A stretch of DNA of 15,963 bases from Methanosarcinales archaeon (GTDB lineage Archaea > Halobacteriota > Methanosarcinia > Methanosarcinales > Methanocomedenaceae), in NCBI GenBank assembly GCA_030638625.1, contig DAOWEE010000249.1:1-15963 (forward strand). Direction: 5' to 3'. The notes beneath the pieces are model-generated. The model saw only the letters and a list, made by a program, of their open reading frames with translations. It was not told the DNA's origin and did no database searches. Shown one piece after another: positions 6,960 to 12,621 of the stretch. Both the position numbers and the translations under genes were made by a program. Numbering within the stretch: the stretch's first letter is position 1; every line of letters starts with the position of its first letter.

Positions 6960-7169
6960 ATGAATAACTACGATTTAATAAATAGGTTCCAAACCATATC
7001 ATACCTGTTTGGAGGTATTGTTTTTTTCCTGTTTGGACTTTCAGGACTCAAACAGCTAGCATACGCCCAGGATTATCCGGGAACCGGCCTGTTAGTATTC
7101 ACTGCACTGCTGACGTCCTTTGGTATCTGGTCACTGCGCAAGTTCTATGGGTTGTACCGGACCTCATAG
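6960..7169 (+). CDS. Small two-helix membrane protein, unknown function
   Basis: This is a 69-residue protein with two hydrophobic segments, about residues 12-32 (SYLFGGIVFFLFGLSGL) and 42-58 (GTGLLVFTALLTSFGIW), and basic residues near the C-terminus. I do not recognise a family. The ATG at 6960 follows AAGGTGA by six bases, a good ribosome binding site; the earlier in-frame ATG at 6897 has none and would put the TATA box inside the gene. It is transcribed away from amt with a TATA box of its own. The location suggests, but does not show, a role with the ammonium channel or in membrane nitrogen physiology. Confidence 0.6.
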   Translation: MNNYDLINRFQTISYLFGGIVFFLFGLSGLKQLAYAQDYPGTGLLVFTALLTSFGIWSLRKFYGLYRTS

Positions 7170-7220
7170 CAGATAAACGAGCTAATCCAGTCGTAGGTGT
7201 TTAATAACTATATTCAAACT

Positions 7221-7269
7221 GAAAAAAGAAAAAATGAACCTGACGTTGCTCTCTTTGAGAGCAACGTCA
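7221..7269 (-). terminator. Strong hairpin and oligo-T terminator of the first glutamate-synthase-like gene
   Basis: A perfect 13-base-pair stem TGACGTTGCTCTC / GAGAGCAACGTCA (7241-7253 and 7257-7269) has a three-base loop. On the minus strand it is followed by two T6 runs separated by C (about 7234-7222). It lies 35 bases beyond the stop codon of the minus-strand gene. The small plus-strand gene ends at 7169, so the hairpin could also serve it, but the T run is on the minus strand. Confidence 0.88.
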
Positions 7270-7303
7270 TCAATGTGCCCTTTTGTTGTGTTATATACAG
7301 GTT

Positions 7304-8893
7304 CTATTCCATCAGGACAGCTTCAGCTTCTTCCCTGAAGGAATCCATAATGTATGGAATGCCTGAAACCTTGGCAGCCTCTTCGGTCAGGCAGGTAACA
7401 TCCTTCCTTGAAATAGTGGAAAGATTAAAGTTCCTGCTGCCAGCCATGATCTGCTGCAGACCGGTCCTGGTCTTCTGGGCGTAACTGTAGATACCCAGGG
7501 CTCCCAGCGGGATGTCCTTGATATCACTACCGAACTTGTCAACCAGTTCCTCATAATGCACAAAAATCTCCTCTGGCCTGCGTCCATACTGGGATACCGT
7601 CTTGGGCAGGTCATCATCTTTGATCCATTTGCCTATGTTCTTGCCGACCATGCCTGGTATCATCAATCCGCGACCCATGCATACTGCTTTCACATCAGGT
7701 GCACCCATTGCGATTGCTTTGAATATGCCGTCCTCGCTTGAGAACCCGCCAGCCATTGCAAGGTCAGGTACTCTCTTACCACGTGCCTTGAGCTTCTCTG
7801 CGAACTGTTGGACCTGGGATTGGAGATAGAATGTAGGCGTACCCCATTCATTCATCATAGGCCATGGGCTCATGCCAGTACCGCCTGGTGCACCGTCAAA
7901 GGTGAGCAGGTCGATCTTTGCTTCAGAACTGTATGCCAGTGCCATTGCAGTCTCCACCATTGGGTAGGCTCCGGTCTTGAGTGTGATACGTTTGAATCCA
8001 AGGTCACGCAGCCTGTCTATCTCTGCCATGAAATCTTCCTTTGTGACAAATCCCAGGCGGGAGTGCCTCTCGAATTCACGGATGGCACCGACCTTATATG
8101 CTTCCCTGATGTCGTGTGCTTCAGGGTCAGGAGTAACAACATATCCCCTTTTCTTCAGTTCAACAGCACGGTCAATATCCTTCACCTTAATCTCGCCGCC
8201 GATGCACTTGGCACCCTGGCCCCATTTCAGCTCAATGGTATCCAGGTTGTGTTTACTGCCTACATACTCAGCCACACCCAGTCGGGTATCCTCCACATTC
8301 ATCTGGACCAGTATTTCACCGTACCCGTCATGGAATTTCCTGTAGGTCTCGATCCTGCGATCCATCTCAGGGGATTTTGATATCTTGCCCTCAGCGTTGA
8401 GTTCAAGTTCAGGGTCGATTCCGCAGACGTTCTCACCGCATACCAGGGTGATACCTGCTATGGCTGCACCCACTGCGAAATGTTCCCAGTTCTTGCGTGC
8501 AATTTCTGTGGAACCCAGGGCCCCTGTGAACATTGGCACTTTCATTTTAACCTTCTGGTCCCAGCCGTATTCAGTCTCAGTGTCCACATTGGGGAAAATG
8601 GCAGTATCCGGTCCGGGCTCCACCCCTGCGGGCAGGCCGAATGCTCCTACCGCATATCCATGGATGTTCACATGGGAATAATCAATTGGATAGTTTTTGT
8701 CTGCCCCTGCTGTACTCTCGCCAAAAGGTCCGGGGTACAATACTTCCCTGCCTCTGAATGTGGCTTTGAATATCTCGCAGTTACCTCTGCACCCATCGAT
8801 ACAGCGGGTACAGATTCCTGATACCGGTGCCACGCTTCTTGAGCGGTTAGAGGTTCCGGTAGCTTCATTTGCGTTTGGTGTTCTAAGATTCAC
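7304..8893 (-). CDS. Glutamate-synthase-like FMN protein, paralog 1 (archaeal central-domain type)
   Basis: This 529-residue protein belongs to the glutamate synthase FMN-barrel family. Four cysteines near the N-terminus (C28, C31, C35, C39; CxxCx3Cx3C) suggest an iron-sulfur cluster. The barrel shows ELKWGQGAK (221-229), LKTGAY (305-310), TFDGAPGGTGMSP (331-343), the counterpart of the GHDGGTGASP loop of GltB, and AGGFSSEDG (381-389). It lacks the N-terminal glutaminase, the GXGXG domain and the CHxxxCPVGVA 3Fe-4S motif of bacterial GltB. The FMN site should reduce an imine to glutamate if ammonia is supplied by another subunit; none is in the window. The start is GTG, seven bases after GGAGG. 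A closely similar paralog lies at 12622-14202. Its promoter has a variant of the nitrogen element. Confidence 0.85.
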   Translation of the reverse strand: MNLRTPNANEATGTSNRSRSVAPVSGICTRCIDGCRGNCEIFKATFRGREVLYPGPFGESTAGADKNYPIDYSHVNIHGYAVGAFGLPAGVEPGPDTAIFPNVDTETEYGWDQKVKMKVPMFTGALGSTEIARKNWEHFAVGAAIAGITLVCGENVCGIDPELELNAEGKISKSPEMDRRIETYRKFHDGYGEILVQMNVEDTRLGVAEYVGSKHNLDTIELKWGQGAKCIGGEIKVKDIDRAVELKKRGYVVTPDPEAHDIREAYKVGAIREFERHSRLGFVTKEDFMAEIDRLRDLGFKRITLKTGAYPMVETAMALAYSSEAKIDLLTFDGAPGGTGMSPWPMMNEWGTPTFYLQSQVQQFAEKLKARGKRVPDLAMAGGFSSEDGIFKAIAMGAPDVKAVCMGRGLMIPGMVGKNIGKWIKDDDLPKTVSQYGRRPEEIFVHYEELVDKFGSDIKDIPLGALGIYSYAQKTRTGLQQIMAGSRNFNLSTISRKDVTCLTEEAAKVSGIPYIMDSFREEAEAVLME

Positions 8894-9100
8894 GATTTTG
8901 CCTCCTGTCTGTTATTTTAGAGATATGGCTGTTCATATTAGAATTTCCAGCATAACCCTCACAGCCCCATTGAAATGTTATGGTTCTGATTTACCATATA
9001 ATTGTAGATTATTGGGTAAGACCTATCTCAATTAAAAGGCTGTATTTTCTTGTGATATGGGGAATTTCCATGATTTGGTGATGACTCATTAATAGGCAGC

Positions 9101-9131
9101 CGACAATTGACTATAGTATTATAATATTTAA
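9101..9131 (-). promoter_or_regulatory. Promoter of glutamate-synthase-like paralog 1 with variant nitrogen element
   Basis: On the minus strand TTAAATATT (9131-9123) precedes CTATAGT (9116-9110), CAATT and GTCG (9104-9101). This is the CTACAGT-N5-GCCG pattern with one change in each half and TATA spacing one base shorter than at nifH, nrpR and amt. The implied transcript start near 9101 leaves a leader of about 200 bases before the GTG codon. Confidence 0.55.
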
Positions 9132-9279
9132 TTATATCGTTTAATTTAGTAACATATTAATACTAAATAAAAGAAGTAAATTGCCTGTGCCGTTTTTATA
9201 GTTAAGGATTCTGTAAGTACCTTTTAATATTACTTTTAGACATCGGCTAATGTCTGCCTACATTTAAAAAATAGTTATA

Positions 9280-9313
9280 TTTAAATAACATCTGGTCAGT
9301 AAGTGGCTGACCA
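9280..9313 (+). promoter_or_regulatory. Candidate promoter and palindromic operator of the NuoEF-like operon
   Basis: TTTAAATA (9280-9287) is followed by a perfect inverted repeat TGGTCAG-N7-CTGACCA (9293-9313). The palindrome spans the region from just after the TATA box to the expected start of transcription, where an archaeal repressor would act. It does not resemble the CTACAGT-N5-GCCG element, so a different regulator is likely. The distance to the first gene is about 190 bases. Confidence 0.55.
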
Positions 9314-9480
9314 CATCCTTACTGGCTTAACAAAAAAGGTGATGTATTATCCATAACGCGCCTCTCTTTGAAAATCCGATTAAATTCAATATATTCAAAG
9401 CTTTTTTTCCAATATGGGCAGTGGAACATTTCGTTACTTTTGAAGATCATACTATAGTCAAACCATAACAGGAGAATAAA

Positions 9481-9510
9481 ATGATACAGGAGGAATCAGA
9501 TGACTGTTGA
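9481..9510 (+). other. Possible 9-codon leader ORF overlapping the nuoE-like start
   Basis: An ATG at 9481, six bases after AGGAG, opens a reading frame for MIQEESDDC that stops with TGA at 9508-9510. It contains the ribosome binding site of the next gene and overlaps its start in another frame. It may be translated and tune initiation, or be chance. Confidence 0.25.
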
Positions 9511-9955
9511 CGAATCCAGACTGGATTCAATAATAGATGAATATAATGCCGAACCAGGTTCGCTTATATCCATATTGCAGGACATCCAGGCAGAGTATAA
9601 TTACCTGCCTGCGGAGTCACTGGAATATGTCGCATCGAGATTGAATATCCCCAGGGTCCAGGTATTCGGTGTGGCTACTTTTTTCAAGGCATTCAGCCTC
9701 AAGCCTAAGGGCAAGCAGCAGATACACGTATGCATGGGTACTGCCTGCCATGTCAGGGGCTCGAAAAGAGTGCTTGAAGAACTGGAGCGCAAACTGGAAA
9801 TCAAGGCAGGCGATACTACTGAAAACGGCGAATATACGCTTGAAACCGTTAACTGTGTAGGTGCATGTGCTCTTGGCCCGGTAGTTGTGGAAAATGAAGA
9901 ATACCATGGCCAGATGACACCAATTAAGGTTGAGAACCTGCTAAACGGAAAATAG
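9500..9955 (+). CDS. NuoE/HydC-like [2Fe-2S] subunit of an NADH-linked complex
   Basis: This 151-residue protein has the thioredoxin-like 2Fe-2S fold of NuoE, HoxE and HydC. A helical N-terminal part contains ILQDIQAEYNYLP (25-37) and VFGVATFFKAF (55-65), typical of the family. The cluster ligands are C78, C83, C119 and C123. The length matches the family (about 150-170). In complex I and in HydABC enzymes this subunit passes electrons to or from the FMN subunit encoded next. The ATG follows GGAGG by six bases. The gene leads a four-gene operon ending with a glutamate-synthase-like protein. NuoE-type genes are unusual in methanogen-like archaea, which mostly use F420 and ferredoxin. Confidence 0.93.
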   Translation: MTVDESRLDSIIDEYNAEPGSLISILQDIQAEYNYLPAESLEYVASRLNIPRVQVFGVATFFKAFSLKPKGKQQIHVCMGTACHVRGSKRVLEELERKLEIKAGDTTENGEYTLETVNCVGACALGPVVVENEEYHGQMTPIKVENLLNGK

Positions 9956-9976
9956 GTTAGGAAGGTGAGTGAGTTG

Positions 9977-11821
9977 ATGGTAAAATCAATAAATGAACTG
10001 GAAAGTCTCCGTAGCCAGATACAGTCTGAAAGAGATTCCAACAGGCCACGCATAACGGTATGCGGCGGCACAGGATGTCATGCCTCAGGGTGTACAGAAG
10101 TAGCCAGTACTTTTGAAGAAAACCTGGATTCGGGTGGATTGGCGAACAAGATAGATCTCGTAGTAACGGGATGCCACGGATTTTGTGAACGCGGTCCTAT
10201 AGTGATAATATTTCCGCAGGGGGTCTTCTACCAGAAGGTGACCCCAGAGGACGTTGGGGAAATTATCGATACCACTGTTGAGAACGGCGGAATTGTGGAG
10301 AGGCTGCAATACAAGGACCCGGTCACCAACGAGATCAAGGTCAAGGAAGAGGACATTCCTTTCTATCAAAAACAAAAGCGTCTGGTAATGGGTAATAATA
10401 CAAGTATAGACCCTACAAATGTCAATGACTACCTTGCAGTTGATGGATACAGTGCTCTTGCAAAGGCGCTGGGTTCAACACCTGAGACTGTAATAGACGA
10501 AGTTAAAAGATCTGGACTTAGGGGCAGGGGAGGCGGAGGATTCCCCACAGGCCGTAAATGGGAGTCAACCCGAAATGCACCAGGTGATATAAAATATGTC
10601 ATCTGCAATGCGGATGAAGGCGACCCTGGAGCCTATATGGACCGCAGCATCCTGGAAGGAAATCCTCACAGCGTGCTGGAAGGGATGATCATCGGTGCCT
10701 ATGCCACTGGGGCTAATGAAGGTTACATCTATGTCAGGAACGAATATCCGTTAGCGGTGGCCAATATAACCACAGCAATCCGAGTAGCCAGAGAAATGGG
10801 GCTGCTGGGTGATAATATCATGGGGTCGGGCTTTGACTTTGATGTTAAGGTCAATCGTGGCGGCGGTGCATTCGTATGCGGCGAATCCACAGCACTGATG
10901 GCCTCGCTTGAAGGCAAACCCGGTGAACCCAGGGCCAAATATGTCCACACGTCAGACAAGGGACTGTGGGACAGACCTTCAAACCTGAACAATGTCGAGA
11001 CCTGGGCCAATGTGCCCCTGATAATAAACAAGGGTGCAGACTGGTATGCGGGCATAGGGACGGATTCCAGCAAGGGCACCAAGGTGTTCAGCCTGGTTGG
11101 TAAGATTAATAACACCGGCCTGGTCGAAGTGCCAATGGGTATGACCTTGCGGGAAATCATCTTTGATATCGGAGGCGGAATCCCGGATGGTAAGGCTTTC
11201 AAGGCCGTACAGACCGGAGGTCCCAGTGGCGGGTGCATCCCTGAATCAATGATCGATCTGGCCGTGGACTACGAACAGCTGGCTGAGGCCGGGTCTATGA
11301 TGGGATCCGGCGGCATGATCGTGATGGATGAGGATACCTGCATGGTGGACGTAGCAAGATACTTCATCAGCTTCCTGATCGAAGAATCATGCGGCAAATG
11401 CGTGCCCTGTCGCGAGGGTTTGCTGCGCATGGGTGAGATACTGACCGACATTACCGAAGGCAGGGGCAAAATGGAAGACCTTGACCTGATACGGGACCTG
11501 TCCGAGGTGTTAAAGGACGCTTCCCTGTGCGGGCTGGGCCAGACTGCGCCCAATCCGGTATTGTCCACACTGAAATATTTTGAGGACGAGTACGTGGCAC
11601 ATATAAAGGACCATAGATGTCCTGCCGGTGTATGCACTGAACTCATTACCTACAGTATCGATGCCGGCAATTGTACCGGCTGTGGCCTGTGCCTTAAGAA
11701 ATGTCCGTCCGAGGCTATTATGGGGGATAAGAAGCAGCCCCATGTACTGGACGTTGAGAAATGTATCAAATGCGGCATCTGCTATGATGTATGCAGGTTC
11801 GATGCCGTGAGTAAGGAGTGA
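9977..11821 (+). CDS. NuoF/HydB-like NADH-binding flavoprotein with extra iron-sulfur domains
   Basis: This 614-residue protein has the full HydB architecture. There is an N-terminal thioredoxin-like 2Fe-2S domain (C29, C34, C66, C70). The NADH/FMN domain contains GRGGGGFPTGRKW (183-195), NADEGDPGAYMDR (211-223) and GGGAFVCGESTAL (295-307). An SLBB-like region comes next, then the NuoF 4Fe-4S site (C472, C475, C478, C518). C455 and HRCPAGVC (546-553) lie where HydB-type enzymes bind zinc. Two C-terminal 4Fe-4S ferredoxin motifs follow (C566/569/572/576 and C596/599/602/606). This is the subunit at which HydABC enzymes split or merge electrons between NAD(P)H and ferredoxin. A GTG at 9965 is an alternative start, but GGTGA fits the ATG at 9977 better. 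The next gene starts five bases after its stop. Confidence 0.94.
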   Translation: MVKSINELESLRSQIQSERDSNRPRITVCGGTGCHASGCTEVASTFEENLDSGGLANKIDLVVTGCHGFCERGPIVIIFPQGVFYQKVTPEDVGEIIDTTVENGGIVERLQYKDPVTNEIKVKEEDIPFYQKQKRLVMGNNTSIDPTNVNDYLAVDGYSALAKALGSTPETVIDEVKRSGLRGRGGGGFPTGRKWESTRNAPGDIKYVICNADEGDPGAYMDRSILEGNPHSVLEGMIIGAYATGANEGYIYVRNEYPLAVANITTAIRVAREMGLLGDNIMGSGFDFDVKVNRGGGAFVCGESTALMASLEGKPGEPRAKYVHTSDKGLWDRPSNLNNVETWANVPLIINKGADWYAGIGTDSSKGTKVFSLVGKINNTGLVEVPMGMTLREIIFDIGGGIPDGKAFKAVQTGGPSGGCIPESMIDLAVDYEQLAEAGSMMGSGGMIVMDEDTCMVDVARYFISFLIEESCGKCVPCREGLLRMGEILTDITEGRGKMEDLDLIRDLSEVLKDASLCGLGQTAPNPVLSTLKYFEDEYVAHIKDHRCPAGVCTELITYSIDAGNCTGCGLCLKKCPSEAIMGDKKQPHVLDVEKCIKCGICYDVCRFDAVSKE

Positions 11822-11826
11822 TAGGA

Positions 11827-12540
11827 ATGTCACAAAATTCACAAACACCCAGAGGCGAAATGGTGACGTTCATGTTGAACGGTGCCGAGGTGCAGGCAGA
11901 CCCCAACTGGAATCTGCTGGAGGCCATACAGTTCTATGGGATAGACATACCCACGCTGTGCTACGACGAAGGGCTGACACCCTACGGTGTATGCAGGCTC
12001 TGTGTTGTTGAGATTGGCAGCGGGGATAGGACCAAACTTGTGACCTCGTGTATGCACCCGGTCCGGGAAGGACTTGAGGTGCGGACCCACAGTAACAGGG
12101 TTATCAAAACCAGGAAGATGATAATGGAACTCCTCATTGCACGGTGTCCAAGTTCAAAGAAACTGCAGGATATGGCTGCACTGCTTGAACTCAAGGAGGT
12201 CAGGTTCAAACCACTGAACGACGACTGTATACTGTGCGGGTTGTGCGTACGCATGTGCGAAGAGCAGATGGTGGCCAAAGCCATCGGATTCGCTGGCAGG
12301 GGTACCGACCGTTACATTACCACACCCTTTGACATGACATCTGAGGAGTGCCGCAGGTGCGGTGCCTGTATGTACATCTGTCCCGCATGTGAACTGCGGT
12401 GCCAGGGACCTCAGGCAGAGACCGTACTGTGCAGTGGATGTATCAATACCGAGCCGGTATGTGCCTCAGAATATGGCGATGCCATGTGCTTCATGGTACC
12501 ATGCCTATCGTGTGTAAAGGGACCAGAGGACGTGAAATAA
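11827..12540 (+). CDS. HydA-N-terminus/NuoG-like iron-sulfur subunit with a cysteine-rich tail
   Basis: This 237-residue protein begins with a 2Fe-2S ferredoxin domain (C45, C56, C59, C75), like the N-terminus of HydA, HoxU and NuoG. The segment that should bind the His-Cys 4Fe-4S cluster reads ARCPSSKKLQDMA (105-117) and lacks the ligands. Two 4Fe-4S motifs follow (C134/137/140/144, the fourth Cys followed by EE rather than P, and C175/178/181/185). The tail has eight more cysteines (188, 192, 202, 205, 212, 221, 226, 229), enough for another cluster. There is no H-cluster hydrogenase domain or molybdopterin domain. It probably carries electrons from the flavin subunit to a partner enzyme, most simply the glutamate-synthase-like protein encoded next. 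The ATG at 11827 follows GGAG by eight bases. Confidence 0.87.
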   Translation: MSQNSQTPRGEMVTFMLNGAEVQADPNWNLLEAIQFYGIDIPTLCYDEGLTPYGVCRLCVVEIGSGDRTKLVTSCMHPVREGLEVRTHSNRVIKTRKMIMELLIARCPSSKKLQDMAALLELKEVRFKPLNDDCILCGLCVRMCEEQMVAKAIGFAGRGTDRYITTPFDMTSEECRRCGACMYICPACELRCQGPQAETVLCSGCINTEPVCASEYGDAMCFMVPCLSCVKGPEDVK

Positions 12541-12621
12541 CAGGTATGGATGTTGAATAATTGATATGGATAATTGAATAATTTGAATATAAAGTCATTG
12601 AACAAAAATTGGAGGAAAAAT
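12541..12621 (+). repeat. Short tandem duplication upstream of the second glutamate-synthase-like gene
   Basis: TATGGAT..TTGAATAATT occurs twice in direct tandem (12545-12564 and 12565-12586) with small differences. It fills the 81-base gap before the GGAGG of the next gene. The AT-rich unit may include a secondary promoter or a processing site, or simply be a slippage product. Confidence 0.5.

Larger units (their letters stand above)
8894..9499. other. 606-bp divergent intergenic region between the two glutamate-synthase-like units
   Basis: There is no convincing protein gene except a possible 9-codon leader ORF. The region is AT-rich around 9110-9290. It contains the minus-strand promoter element of the first gene (9101-9131), an inverted repeat ATTTAGTA-N9-TACTAAAT (9144-9168), and a plus-strand TATA box with palindrome (9280-9313). 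A weak hairpin CTTTGAA-N21-TTCAAAG (9366-9400) is followed by T7 (9402-9408), and an ACTATAGTCAA copy (9451-9461) is inverted relative to the one at 9107-9117. The predicted leader of the left gene is about 200 bases, and that of the right operon up to about 190. Confidence 0.6.

Noticed and set aside
7808..8380. 190-codon plus-strand frame antisense to the first glutamate-synthase-like gene
   Set aside because: A shadow frame; the minus-strand protein has conserved FMN motifs throughout, and this one has no recognisable features.
8990..9012. Second copy of the nitrogen element (CTACAAT) near the first glutamate-synthase-like gene
   Set aside because: It matches only part of the left half, has no GCCG after five bases and no TATA box at the right distance.
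9500..12540. Complex I (Nuo) or a soluble NAD-reducing hydrogenase
   Set aside because: No other Nuo subunits are present, no NiFe hydrogenase subunits are nearby, and the third protein lacks both the NuoG molybdopterin-like domain and the H-cluster domain of HydA.
12545..12586. Start of a CRISPR or regulatory repeat array
   Set aside because: There are only two imperfect adjacent units, no spacers and no cas genes; a local tandem duplication is enough.
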